A stretch of 64,000 nucleotides of DNA. It comes from Loxodes magnus (Eukaryota > Ciliophora > Karyorelictea > Loxodida > Loxodidae). The stretch is taken from NCBI GenBank assembly GCA_946699065.1, contig CAMPDV010001203.1, positions 62,001 through 126,000 on the forward strand. Reading direction: 5' to 3'. The notes beneath the pieces were generated by a model. The model was not told the origin of the DNA. It was given only the letters and a program-made list of their open reading frames with translations, and did no database searches. Positions 13,582 to 25,390 of this stretch are shown piece by piece (position 1 is the first letter of the stretch; each line of letters begins with the position of its first letter). The position numbers were made by a program, and so were the translations under genes.

Positions 13582-13665
13582 CCGGCAATAGCTCAGCTGG
13601 AAGAGCATGAGACTGTAGAATTAGTGGAAATCTCAGGGTCCTCGGTTCAATCCCGAGTTGCCGGA
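13582..13665 (+). tRNA. tRNA-Tyr (GUA) with an 11-nt intron
   Basis: Acceptor stem CCGGCAA/TTGCCGG closes with discriminator A. D arm GCTC/GAGC, anticodon stem TGAGA/TCTCA and T arm CTCGG/CCGAG all pair. The anticodon loop reads CTGTAG and then about 11 extra bases (AATTAGTGGAA) before position 38, the canonical 37/38 intron site. The mature length would be 73 nt. Confidence 0.93.
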
Positions 13666-14500
13666 TTTTGATATTTAAATAAATAAAAATTAAATAAAAT
13701 AATAGAAACTAAAGTCTAAATAACTACCTCTATCTACTTCGATAAAGCAAGTCCTTTAATTAAATCCATTTTAATATTTATTAGCTTTAAAATAAAAGTA
13801 AATAGATAAGCAAGGCATATTTTAATATAGGTGTAGTTATTATAAAGTAATTTTAAATTAAAATTAGGCTTATATATTATATGTATAACTTATTTGTATA
13901 ATTTCTTAAAAATCCCTTAAAAGCTAATTCAAGGCTCTTAAATTAAAAATTTAGCATATTTTTTAAAAAGTAAACTTGATATATTAGAATAATATTGAAT
14001 CTTCATATATAGAAGTAGTAGAAACTTATGAGACACCTACTAGAAATTCTTATATTTAAATGCTCTAATTCTAGATTTAGCTGCTATATTAATGCATATC
14101 ATAAATAAAACTATACAATTTCTTAATATATAATATAGTTTTTAAAAGAGTAAGATAATAATAGCTAGCTATATAATCTAGCTCATTAATAGATTGAATT
14201 AGAATAGCTACTAGTATATTAATTTAAGAATTAATTAATTACTTAATCTTGCTAAATTAACCTTACCATTATATTTATTTTATAGCTATTACATAACTTT
14301 TAGATTTTGATTTACTAAATATTAATTATAAGTATAAGTGCTAAATCTTTTTACTAAAATAAGAAATTTAGATAACTATTAAATTATCTTTATTATTGAA
14401 TGTTATAAATTATAAAGCTTGCTAAAGTTATAAATAAGAGAAGGTTATTACTGTTTAATTTTATAAACTATCTAAATATATCTTTCATATAATTAAAAAA
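13666..14500. other. AT-rich spacer between two tRNA genes
   Basis: Low-complexity AT-rich DNA; no gene or repeat that I can support. Confidence 0.4.
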
Positions 14501-14571
14501 TGGTCCCACCGAGACTCGAACTCGGATTGTTGGATTCAGAGTCCAAAGTGCTACCATTACACCATAGGACC
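14501..14571 (-). tRNA. tRNA-Gln (CUG)
   Basis: On the minus strand it starts GGTCCTATGGTGTAATGG and ends in GGGACC plus A. Anticodon stem TTGGA/TCCAA encloses CTCTGAA, giving anticodon CUG. T arm CCGAG/CTCGG pairs. This reads standard CAG; the Gln tRNAs needed for UAA and UAG codons are not in this window. Confidence 0.92.
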
Positions 14572-14639
14572 TCATATTTTTTTATCTCAAACAAATTAAT
14601 AAAATAATCCAATAAATTTTATACTGTTTGCTTTTAAAT

Positions 14640-15420
14640 TATTTAAACTCTTTCGCTTAAAAATTTGCATGTCTCTAATTATATTAACTAAGCAAATAAC
14701 TTTAATTTAAATTATTTTTAACTTTCTTAGTGTTTATGCTATCTATCCATATTTTCTTTTAAGAGTTTTAGATATTATTTTGCTTGTTATATTTATATTT
14801 AAATCATAAATTTTAGTTATGTTTCTATTATGTTTTTTAATTACTTAGATCAAATAATTTTTCTTATAAATCTTGCTTATAACTTTTCTCTAAATTAAGT
14901 AATTATTGTTTAACTTTGGATTATTTGATACAAAGTTTCCTTTTAGTAATAATTTATAAAATGACCAAAAATATAATTATCTTTTTCTGAAGTATCTATA
15001 GCTAATTTTATAATTCCTATAGCTTTTTTGTAAATTATTAGTAAAAGTGACTTATATTTATTATAAAATACATCTATTAAAATTTTGCTGCTTCATGCTC
15101 TTGTTAAATAAAATGTTTTGAGAGGGAATATATTACTCCTTTAATTCTTATTTTATAAAGTTTCCCTTATGATTCTCTATCAATAAGTTTCAAACATTTT
15201 AATTGCTTTTGATTGAAAAATTTCTTCTATTTTTCATAATCTTATAGGAGCATCTGAGTCTCTATTAGATTCATTATTTAAAGTAATTCTCAGATATTGT
15301 TTACAGTTATCTGTTTGGTTTCTTCTATATTAACTAAGAGCTTGGGATTTGGATCTAAGTTATAAAATGTGAAAGTTAAAGTTAGTCTAATTAATAAAAT
15401 AATAGCTTAATACACTAAGT
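14640..15420 (-). CDS. Unknown protein, minus-strand coding region
   Basis: The minus strand reads as a balanced Leu/Gln/Lys-rich protein from about 15.42 kb, including LDPNPKLLVNIEETKQITVN, and later SHFYQQFTKKLQELQNQLQI, a likely short coiled coil. No start, stop or domain is certain. Confidence 0.35.
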
Positions 15421-15429
15421 AATTAAATC

Positions 15430-16080
15430 TAATATAAGCTTTAATAAGAACTATTTAAAATACAATTTAACAGTGTAAAGGGTTCTTCAGTTAGTTATTT
15501 ACTTAGAGATAGTAAATAGCAAGACAACACTCTTTGGCTTAGATTAGCATTTAAGCCTGTTGCAAGTATTAAAGTGCCAAGTCAAATATAGGGTAAAATT
15601 AATAATAGAAGGATTTCAGTAAGCTCGTCTTTTTAAATCCAAAAAATTTATCCTTAAAAGCAAACCATTAATTAAATAGGCTAGATGAAAACAGTGATAA
15701 AAAGAAAAAATGAAAAAGCAAGAAGAGACAAATTAATTAAACTAGACTGTTGTTAAATAAGCAGAAAATACACTAGAGCAAAGCATTTTGATAGAACAAA
15801 TATTTTTGTAATTTAAATTAATACATATTTTAAGGTCAAGAAGATAAGAAGGATCAAAGCATAGTTCATGAAAATCTTCAACCTTTGAATAAAATAGATT
15901 TGCTTGATGTAAGTCCAAAAAATTCTCAGTGATTCTAGATTTTAAATCATTTGATTATTATTTAAACGATTTCCCCCACCCTTATTATTGAGTATATTAT
16001 AGTAGCTTAATCTAATTCTATATAAGTAATTATTTTGTCTATCTTTCAAACTTCAAGTAGTTAAATTCTGAAAATTTGTA
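15430..16080. other. No supported gene
   Basis: AT-rich DNA between an unknown gene and a zinc-knuckle ORF. I see no motif on either strand. Confidence 0.3.
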
Positions 16081-16149
16081 TAAAAAAAAAGTTAAAAAGC
16101 TTTGATAAAGCCTTAGTAGTCAGCCATCTGACCTATTCTATCAGCTTGT

Positions 16150-16940
16150 CTCCATTAGTTTGTCTTGAATTTCTACTAGGCTTAGTTAGGCGGTGTAGCA
16201 CTTCATTAGGGCACCATTCTTTAATATTCTGAATAGTTTTCATCTTGCATGTAGCGTTCCAAATTATTTCTCCAAGGATTAAGATTTGAATTAAAGAATT
16301 TTTTTCTATAAATTTTTCCGTTTTATGTTGGATATATCCTAAATAGTTTTCTAAAAATATCTTATTTATTCTTTCTTTAAATTTCGCTTAGTTAGTAGCA
16401 GTATTTTCATTGATGTTATTTATTGCACACGTAGCATTTTATTCTTCTTTTAAACTATTATTCCTGTATCACTTATTTAATTTAAATTTACTACTTATTT
16501 TAAATAAACGTTTACTGCTTATTTTAATTTGAGGCTTCATTTTCTATTTCCATAGGATCTGATTAATTCTGTTAAATCGAAAATGGCGTTACCTGAATTT
16601 ATTATTAAATTTAAAGAATTCTTTGTTCTAGTTTTTTTTCTATTTCTTATGATGATTAATATTGTTTCTCAAGTAAAGAATTTATTAGTTTTTCTAATTT
16701 TTCTACTTTATCAGTGAGGTATCTATTTTTAAACATAAACTCTTTTAATGACTTAGATAATATTTCTATTTGAGTTTGTGTCGGAAGTTTTTTTAGTTCT
16801 GGATTTCCAAGTGGTTAATGTTCGTCATACCAATCATATTTCTCACTTTCACTCATTGTAATTATTTCGCTTTTTTATTTTTTAGAGAATTTTCCTGTTT
16901 AAATGTTTTGTTCAAAGTTCTGTTATTTCTTAGAAGCCAT
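16150..16940 (-). CDS. CCHC zinc-knuckle (gag-like or LINE ORF1-like) protein
   Basis: A minus-strand frame starts at an ATG (16940, MASKKQQNFEQNIQTGKF). It has an acidic stretch, a coiled-coil-like stretch (DKVEKLEKLINSLLEKQ), a Gln-rich linker and a zinc knuckle, CYVCNKQHQWKYC, followed by FRIYPTQNGKIYRKKF. The last part matches fragments at 2.2 kb and 18.2 kb. By analogy such knuckles bind nucleic acid in retroelement first ORFs. No polymerase is visible next to it, so LINE ORF1, LTR gag or a domesticated gene all remain possible. It looks like a fossil or a lone ORF. Confidence 0.5.
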
Positions 16941-17349
16941 TTTTTTTAAAGAAAATAAAGTTGTAGGAAGGAAATATTTAAAAACTAACTAGCAACTAAA
17001 TGTTCAGTCACTTATTTAGTTTAACGATTTTTAAATTGCAATCTTCTATTTTATTTTCCAAATAAACTTAAAAAAATTTAATTATGTCTATTAAGGTATT
17101 TCAAATCATGATTTTTTTATAATCAAATTGAGAATTTTTACCTATGTGGAGATGAAAAAAATATTTTGTGCAATTATAAAAGTAAATGAAAAGCAAGTCA
17201 AATAAGGGATTAATATTCGATAATTAATGTCATAACTAGGTTTTTATTTATTTAAAAGTAAGAAAATAATTACCTGATTATGTTTCAGTCTAATATTAAT
17301 CAATAGAAACTTTTGCTTTTTCTGAAAAAGATTTTAACTTAAACTCACT

Positions 17350-17624
17350 TACATCTGCAGGAGAACAGACCACCTATGGAGACGATGCTGGAAGAGAAAG
17401 GAGATTTAATAGAAAATATGGAATGACCTAACCTAATTTTACCCAACCAGGAATGGAGAAATTTATAAGAAGAAAGCAAGCTATATGAAGAGACAACCAT
17501 TCCGAAAACTTGACAGTGAAGGGAGGAGAAGACCACCTAGAGATCAAGTTCCTATTGGTTGGATAGGGAAGTAGGAAGCTTTTAAGTAGACGATCCTTCT
17601 TTAACACTTTAATTTTAAAAAAAA
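17350..17624 (+). mobile_element. Retro-inserted 275-bp sequence, single copy here
   Basis: A GC-richer block flanked by the 12-bp direct repeat CTTAAACTCACT (17338-17349 and 17625-17636) and ending in eight A residues just before the second repeat. Target-site duplication plus an A-tail is the mark of LINE-driven insertion. It may be a SINE or a processed retrocopy: one frame reads like protein (METMLEEKGDLIENMEW), but I cannot identify it. Confidence 0.6.
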
Positions 17625-17969
17625 CTTAAACTCACTATATTTCTATTTTTTAATTAAATTTGAAAATTTTCCTTAAATCTTAGAAACCTACTTACTTCAA
17701 CCATTCACAAGTCCAGAAATCTTTTATTATAATATTTATAAATATTTACGCCAAATCATTAAACCTGTCAAGATTTTAAATCTTAATTTCCATAAACTTA
17801 AATTAAAGAATTAAATTGAAATTAGATAAAGAAACAGAATAAAGAAAGCTTTTAGTCTGAAATTTTTTATCTTAAATTTATAAATAACAAAGTTAATTAA
17901 TTAATTTACATGATTTCACCTTTATTTTGTTAATCACAAATCAAAAATTTAATGTTAAATAAAAGAGAC

Positions 17970-18480
17970 TTCATATTTGCTTGCTTGGATCTTGTTTATC
18001 ATACGTTTTAAGGATTTTTAATATATTTTTTCTGAGAATTTCTGATAAATCGATTCTCATTCATTTCTTATTAATTTCATTAAATGCAGGATATATGTTT
18101 GGAGCTTCTTTTCTTAGCTGGAGTATTTTTCTATTTATTTTACCTTCTTAAATGCAATAAATCCTGAAAATATTTTCCCATTAGTTTTCTACTATTTTCT
18201 TTTTTTTCACTAGAATTAGAAGTAGCTTCTAACTTTGTGCCCTAGTCGCTTGCAGTATCAACATCTCATTATTTTCCAATAGCGAATATATTTTGTTATA
18301 GGTTGTTTGCTCTATATCCATCGGATCATTCATCTACATTTTTTGCAATAAAATGCTTTCAATTAACTCTGCGAATTTATTAAATTTTGTTTCTAGTTAT
18401 TCTATCCTGATAATTCCTAGCTATTTATCTCAATTTTTTTCTTATGAATTATTTTTTCCTAAGTTTGCGTAAAAAATATT
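17970..18480 (-). pseudogene. CCHC zinc-knuckle fossil, copy 2
   Basis: Closely matches 1690-2480 on the same strand, with a knuckle around CWYCKRLGHKVRS, and keeps the uninterrupted site where copy 1 holds the S1 retroposon. Probably a broken retroelement first ORF. Confidence 0.5.
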
Positions 18481-18601
18481 TTAAGCGAAGTAAAAAATTA
18501 AAACTCCATTTTATTTTTTAATCAAAGTTGTACAATAAAAGAAAAATTTGAGATGGACTGGAAAGTTTATCTTTTAATTATATTTATTATAAAGATAAAA
18601 A

Positions 18602-19060
18602 ATGGCTCCTAAGAAATAATCTAACAGGGTTTCGACTAATATAACCCCCTAATCGAAATATACTCCCTAGGAGCTGAAAATAAAAAATTGTAACAATCAC
18701 TTCTAGACTTGATTTAATGATTAGATTCTCTAACTTTTACTGTGCAACAACTATAAAATGAAAATCAATGGCTAAAAGTGGAAATCAGCACTAAAATATC
18801 CAATTCTTAGCTTATCTAATAACTGGAAAAAGCGGAGTTAAAAATTAAAGATACTAATAAGCAAAATAATTCTGAATAAATTATTTCTCCTCATAATGAT
18901 CCTATGGCAGTGGAATAGCAGTATTCCAAAACTTTTACTAATCGGAAAAAACATTAAAACTGGAAAAAAATGTTGAAAATGCCAAAAATTAGGACATATC
19001 TCCAAAACTTCTGGTACTTTTAGAAAAAACAGAAATAAACAAGTCAAAAGTTATGAAATT
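18602..19060 (+). pseudogene. CCHC zinc-knuckle (gag-like) fossil, copy 3
   Basis: Plus strand, starts MAPKKQSNRVSTNITPQ, like the MASKKQQ and MPKKQQT starts at 16.94 kb and 54.64 kb. It ends in a zinc-knuckle-like motif, CWKCQKLGHIS. It lies head to head with copy 2. LINE ORF1 or LTR gag origin is not settled. It looks broken. Confidence 0.45.
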
Positions 19061-19084
19061 ACTTGTCTAAGTTATACTATTCCT

Positions 19085-19580
19085 CAGAAGGAATACTTTA
19101 TAAGAAAAAGACATACAACAAAGATTAATTATTATTTGATATAGTAAACACTCAAAAAAGAAGAACGATACACATATTTGGACTTAATTGAGACTGAAAT
19201 AAGATTTCTACTGTCAAGAAGGGATAAATTAGCTTGAACCAATAAGTAATAGAAGAATGCGAGTCTAGTAATTCGAGAGAAGAATGGAATAACTCCATGA
19301 ACATTTATAAACTGATTCCGTGATTAATCTAAAAAAGGAAAAAGTCACGTAAATAGATGATTATTATTATTATTATTTTAAATTATTTTTATTTTCAATG
19401 TTTTATTCTTTAGTATGTTGTTTGAATCAAGTTTTGCTTGAAAGATTTAATTCTTAGTTACGTTTATTCTTCTATTTGATTATTTACCAAGATTTTTTGT
19501 ATAAATCATCTTATAATTTATATTTTATGATAATTAATTTTTACGTTAAGAAAATTTTTTAACTAGAATAAACATTGAGT
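19085..19580. other. No supported gene
   Basis: AT-rich; a short (ATT)n run lies near 19.36 kb. Nothing else recognised. Confidence 0.35.
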
Positions 19581-19584
19581 CTTC

Positions 19585-19806
19585 CCTGTGTTAGCATACC
19601 TTGAAAATTCTTTCTTCTATAGGGCCACTGTCAGAGTGCTTCCCTAAAGACACCTTATTCTCAGACATCATTCAACATATCGTTACTTGATACCTCAGTC
19701 TTAACTTCCTTTGCTCTTGCCAAGATCTTGTTCAGGTCTTCACACGGGAACTTCCTAGTACCAGATATTTATCAATCACAGTGGAAGGATTTCTCCTCCC
19801 TATTTA
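19585..19806 (-). mobile_element. LINE-related 3' segment, copy 2
   Basis: Resembles the reverse complement of 7.14-7.38 kb and 42.13-42.37 kb (shared blocks: TCTATAGGGCC, CTTCCTAGTACC, GGATTTCTCC). All three stop at the same CCTATTTA edge, suggesting either a fixed 5' truncation or an independent short element built on the LINE 3' end. Confidence 0.6.
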
Positions 19807-19816
19807 AAATCAATTA

Positions 19817-21018
19817 TATATAATATTTTAGATTACTTTGAATTTTAGTACAGATCATAGGAAAATTTTCCCTTTTATTTTATAATATGGATTCTAAAAC
19901 AAAAAATTACTATTTTTGAAAGCTAATTACTTGCAACTAGGATTAACTAAAGCCTATTATTTTCTTAAACATTGATAATATGGAATTAAACTTATTTGCA
20001 TTCAAAATACTAATAAGATAACTGTAATGTTAAAATATCCAGATGGTATATTTAATTTTTCTTATATTGAACTCTTAGAGCATCGATAAAAATCTTCATA
20101 TATTTAAGTTGAGTTTTCATATAGTTAAAAAAGCTTACCTGCACTTTTATTGTAGTCACATTCTATAATACCACATTCTCAGATAAGGTTTTTCAATTTA
20201 TTTAAGTCACATTTATTGTTCTTATATGTTGATTCGTTGAATTAACTAGGATTAAATTTACAATCTTCATTTCTTATCTACACTCTGATATGTTGCCTTT
20301 TACATCGCATATAGAGACTCCAAAAAAACAAAAGTACAACTATCAGGACATTTACTACAATCCAATCTTTCATTGAGATATAATTCATTATTACATGCAT
20401 TTGAATCCCATCCACACAAGTAAGTGAAGCATTCTTAATCGCATACACTATTATTGATCATCTTAAGTGCATCCCCAGCTATATAAATTTTCATCCTATA
20501 ATTCACTTTAAGCTTTGTTTGATAAATATTCTTTGCAGTCATCTTTATCAAATTGGCATTCCTCGATATTGTATCAACCATCTCCAAGTTGTTTAATGAA
20601 GCATAGCTAATTCATATCGCAGTAACAATCAAAGCCATCTCAATTGCAATCTTTGTTGAAGCAAAATTAGGAATATATACCATCTCCTATATTTTTTCAT
20701 TTGCAATCTACACTACAGTAGTTTTCAGGTTTACGTTGCTATTCGCAATCGCCTCCATCATAATCACATTCTTATGTATTACATATTTCTTCGCATACTC
20801 CATTACCTTTTTACATCAAGTTGCATCCTAAACTTCCACAAATACATTCCTCGTTGTCTTGATTACAAGTAGAATGTTACATTATATATCGCATTTCTTA
20901 CTATTCAGCATAGATTCTGGACAATAACATTTCTAATTATTTAAGCAGTCTGCTCCATCAAAGTCACACATGCTATTATAACATTATAAATCACATTTAC
21001 CATTGTTTATATCATTTA
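19817..21018 (-). pseudogene. Truncated copy of the OSCA-LNR gene (LNR part)
   Basis: Closely similar to 8.17-10.10 kb. It joins sequence matching about 8.17-8.76 kb directly to sequence matching 9.45-10.10 kb, so about 0.7 kb of the array is missing. It keeps the final TM helix region and the 17-nt intron. It lacks the whole channel core and the cytosolic tail and has many substitutions, so it is a DNA-level duplicate that cannot make the parent protein. Confidence 0.8.
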
Positions 21019-21029
21019 TCTTAATCTAG

Positions 21030-21425
21030 TGACTAAATATGTTATCATTTTAAATATTTAGATACAAGATTTTTTAGTTTGCTTATCTCATTTTTATTTA
21101 CCATTAGTTCTATAATTAATTTTCAATAATTAGGATTTTAAGAATTATTGATATCTATAAAGATAATAACAATTTTACCTTTTTATTTATCACTCTTTTA
21201 TATTTAATCAGCATAAGCAATATTTGCTAGTTTTGATAATCTAAATATTAAAAGTCCTTTGTTGGTTAGCTCTTCTAACTTAATGCTAGGATATACTATT
21301 TAAGTCCTTAGCCTTATCTATTATGCAAATCAACCTGAAGTTTCTTAAATGCTGCTTCTCTAATTTAATATAAGTTTATTCTTTCCTTTAATCATAGCTA
21401 ATCATTACTCTATACAGTAACTAAA
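21030..21425 (-). CDS. Possible coding fragment, unknown
   Basis: The minus strand from about 21.42 kb reads MISYDQRKEQTYIKLEKQ and continues in Lys/Gln-rich text. No domain. It abuts the LNR pseudogene and may be another broken gene. Confidence 0.2.
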
Positions 21426-21841
21426 TTATTTAAGGCATTAATATAGAACAAAGCTAAAAGGTATATAGTGTAGGGATAGTGCAGAAAGACTGGGGAATAA
21501 TGAAGTTCTGTAGAAGACTGGAGAAGAAAAATAGTATGAGATTGAAAAAGTAATGAAGAGCATTTACTGCCAAAAGGTATCTTGGAAGAATATCTTGAAT
21601 TAAATTGACTTTGCTACAATGCCACGCACCATTGAGGTGATACACGAAGGTTAGTCTAAGTTTAGTCAATAATTAATTAATAATAAACTATTTTAGGATT
21701 CATGGTTCTCATAATTAAGCTATAGTTAAATAATTAAATAAATAGAGGAATGATAGTTATAAGGTATGATTTTTAAAAGAAAAATAGGAACATAACTGAT
21801 AAAATTTAATCTAATGAAGTAATATGATAAAGTTGAAAAAA

Positions 21842-24233
21842 ATGGAAAACTGGGAGAAAAGCTCTGAAGGTGAAATAGTTAATGGAAAAAGGCATGGATA
21901 AGGTACTTATGTCTGATAAGATGGGCGTAAGTATGAAGGATTTTGAATAGCAGACTTAAGAGATGGTAAAGGAATAATGTATTGGCCAGATGGAGATATT
22001 TATGAAGGAGAATGAGTAAAAGATTGAAAGCATGGATAAGGTATTTATAGGAGTAAAGATAGAAGTAAATATGAAGGATAATGAATAAAAAATTTAAGAG
22101 AAGGCAAAGGAAAAATGTATTGTTCAAATGGAGATATTTATGAAGGAGAATGGCTAAAAGATAAAAAACATGGATAAGGTATTTACAAATGAAAAGATGG
22201 TCATAAATACGAAGGATAATGAATAGAAGGTTGAGAAGCAGGTAAAGGAATAATGTTCTATTGAAATGGAGATATTTATGAAGGAGAGTGATTAAAAGAT
22301 AAACCACATCGATATGGAACATATAAATGGAAAGATGGGCGTAAATATGAAGGATCATTTGAAAAAGGTTAAAAAGAAGGCAAAGGAATAATATATTATC
22401 CATGTGGAGATATTTACGAAGGAGAATGATTAAAAGGTAAAAGAAATGGATCAGGAATATATAAATGAAAAAATGGATGGTTTGAAGGATAATGATAAAA
22501 TGAACAATTTGAAGGAAAACAATCAATTTTATATTTCAACGATGGAGCAATTTATGATTCTTTTTATTTCAAAATGGATAAAAATAAAAAGGAAATTCTC
22601 AAGTAATAATAAGACTTAATTAAGACTTCAAATCTTAAAAAGCAAGATTTATTAAGAAAACAAGCTGGAAAAAACTAATAATAACTAGACTAATAAAGTT
22701 AAAATATCCTTAATAATATATTCAATTTCCTTCATTTAAAGGATATTTGTGCTTTATAAAAGACTAGCAACTTCTTCTATTCCTATAACTATAAATTCTA
22801 AGTTTTAAAGGTTAAGTATTATAAAGAACCTAAAGAAAATATAAGAAGCAAGATAAAGTGAATAGTGAAGTAAATATAGAATTAGGATATAATAAAGCTA
22901 GTCATTGATTTTAATAATTTATCTCAACATTTAGTAGACTAGCTATAGAATAAGCTATACTATAGCATCTTATTTAGACAATGAACTAACCTTAAATAAA
23001 GAAAAAAAAGGATTTATTATCAGACTTTTCTCTTTTAAGCTATAATAAAATCTTTTTACTTTCTACCTTTTTACCTTATTAGAACTTAAAAAGGTTAACA
23101 CTTCAAGGATGTTATAAAGATGATGATCTTTATTTTATTGAATAATTAACTAATCTTGAATAACTAGATTTAAATGATAGGACTAGTAATCAAAAGGATT
23201 AAGGACTTAGTGGATAGTTTTTAACTAAGTATTGTATGCATTTGAATAAGCTTAAAGGTATCAAACTTAAAGGAAATAAGATATAGTAGATATATATAAA
23301 AGACTATTTGGAATCAAAAGGAAAGCTTGTTTAATAACTTAATATTAATGAAACCTAAACGCATCAGCTTACCTATTTATGTCCTAACTTAACTGCTATT
23401 GATTCTTAAATTAATGGCTCTTCATAATAAATGTTAGATCTAGTAAAAAACCCTTTAATTTAAAGTCTAGAATTAGAAGGAAATTTTAGCAGCGAATCAT
23501 TTTAGTAGTTACTAGAAGTGAATATAGTAAACTAAATAAAGTTAGCATCCAAAACTGCTAATGCTTTAGTGATTAAAATTTGTAGAAGCTATTATAAAAT
23601 GCGAATAACATCTAGTCACTTAAACTAAAAAGTTTAGTACTACTTACTAATTCTTCTCTAATGTAAATAGGTAATTATGGATAGAACTATCAATAAATCA
23701 GTTTAACTGACTTAAATCAAATAACATAAGAAACTTTAATTTTTATTTTCTAGTAGTGTCAATAATTAAAGTCGGTAGAGTTTGATTAACTAAGTCAAAT
23801 AAATGTAGAAGTCTTATAAGTGATGAGGTAAAATAATTTTAGTTTACAAAACTTAAAACTAAGAAACTTAAAATTAACAGACAATGGAAACTGAATAGAT
23901 GAGATATTAAAAATAAATTAGCTAAGTCACTTATAACTTAATAGCTTAAACTTAAATGATTAAGATATAGCTAAAGTATTGTTAAAAGCACAAAGGCTAT
24001 AAATATTAGATTTATGTGAAAGTGAAATCTCAAGCTAGGAAGTTCCTTTAAATGATGAAAATAACTAACCTTATCCTATTTATAAAAATTTAAAGGTTTT
24101 AAAGGTATCATTATAGAAGTTCTAATTTTAAGGATAGCTTAGGAAGATAAAGGAGAAATATAGAAAAATAAAAATATTTGATGAAGATAAAGAAATCTAT
24201 GCTTTAAAAAAGATTCTTGATTTTACTTTTTGA
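21842..24233 (+). CDS. MORN repeat / F-box / LRR protein
   Basis: ATG at 21842 (MENWEKSSEG); TGA at 24231-24233; about 790 aa. Residues 14-225 hold about nine MORN repeats (HGQGTY.W.DG.KYEG.W; GDIYEGEW.KD). In the same frame follows an F-box-like helix pair near 285 (NILNNIFNFLHLKDICALQK), then LRR-type text to the end (NLKRLTLQGC, TNLEQLDLND, LSHLQLNSLNLN, LQILDLCE). The frame steps twice, near 22.82 kb and 23.53 kb, each by the amount a 17- or 20-nt GT-AG intron would remove. By family, F-box/LRR proteins select substrates for SCF ubiquitin ligase, and MORN repeats contact membranes or act as scaffolds. The fusion is read from one continuous frame. The minus-strand frame here is a shadow. 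Confidence 0.75.
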
Positions 24234-24399
24234 GATTAGGTTTAAGAATTATTAAAACTCTATCTTAACTAAACTTAATTTAAGTTAAAAATATGTTATA
24301 ATAATTAATAAAGTATAACTATTTAAATCGTATATCTATATAGCTTTTATATTAATTAAAATAAAGATAGGAGCAAGATTTCTAACTGCTTGACTATAC

Positions 24400-25101
24400 T
24401 TCAAATCCTTAAGGAGGTTACTTGTTGGATTTAATATCTTGAAGAGATAATCTGACTTAGGTAGGGGTTTGAAGTTTGTAATCATGGAGTATGTATTTAA
24501 TTAGTATGGTGATCTCTATTGCAGAAACTGAGCAGAAAAATATCCTTTTAATATTCGTCAAGGAGGTCGTTGAGAGAAAGCAGAATGATGAGAGCTAGGT
24601 TGTTCTCAAACTCTAAAAGTTAATAATTAATTAATTAATTATTAGGTAAAATCATAAAGTTTTATAGGAAAGAAAATACTTTTCTAAGAAGCTCTCTCTC
24701 CCAGTAGTACTCAGATCCCCAGATTCCATATTTTAAAGTCAATTCGTTTCTAAGTTTTTATTACATCTATTGATACAATTTCTACTTCCATAATCTTCCA
24801 TCTCTTGTAAGGTAAAAGGTACTAAGTAAGGCCTTTACAAATTTTCTTGTGAATCATATAATTTTATTTGCAGTTTCTCCAAAGTCGTCATGTGCTACTT
24901 CATATGTACATTTCTTATTGAAAATCCCCGCACTTGTTTAGACTCTTTCTATTTCCATTGGGCCTGCTTAGTTGATTTTAAGTATTGCTACTACTCCATT
25001 TATTTAAGCCTGTTTCTATTTTCCTCACTCTTATTTCTCAGTCTTGATTTATCTTTTCATGCTTCATAAAATCCTTTTCTCTTTATTGTTTCATTATTCA
25101 T
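24400..25101 (-). CDS. Unknown Lys/Gln-rich protein
   Basis: ATG at 25101 (MNNETIKRKGFYEAWKDKSR), then charged helical text (RLKQMEQQQYLKSTKQAQ) and later TLKYGIWGSEYYWERELL in another frame, so an intron or indel is likely. No domain. It converges on the MORN/F-box/LRR gene. Around 24.4-24.6 kb both strands look protein-like, so the 3' end is unsure. Confidence 0.35.
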
Positions 25102-25109
25102 ATATTTAA

Positions 25110-25390
25110 GTCTAATGAAGCATATTTATTAGTTAGTTAGACATTTATATACTAAACTCTATTAATTCCATATGACATAGTAGTTCTATAAGGCTATTTA
25201 ACTATAACTAATCTTTATATATAATTGACTATTCAATACACTTACTGAATTTTACTAAAGTAACCCATTAGTTTCTTATAGGATTATGGAGACTAAAGCT
25301 ATTCTTAAATATTTGTACTTATGACTTCTCTTATTCATATAGGATTGCTAGTTTTAAGGGAAATTATAAGATATCTTTATAATTATAAAT
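25110..25390. other. AT-rich intergenic stretch
   Basis: Between two divergent genes; nothing recognised beyond AT-rich sequence. Confidence 0.35.

Noticed and set aside
21879-22526. Long minus-strand hydrophobic frame (215 codons)
   Set aside because: Antisense shadow of the MORN repeats.
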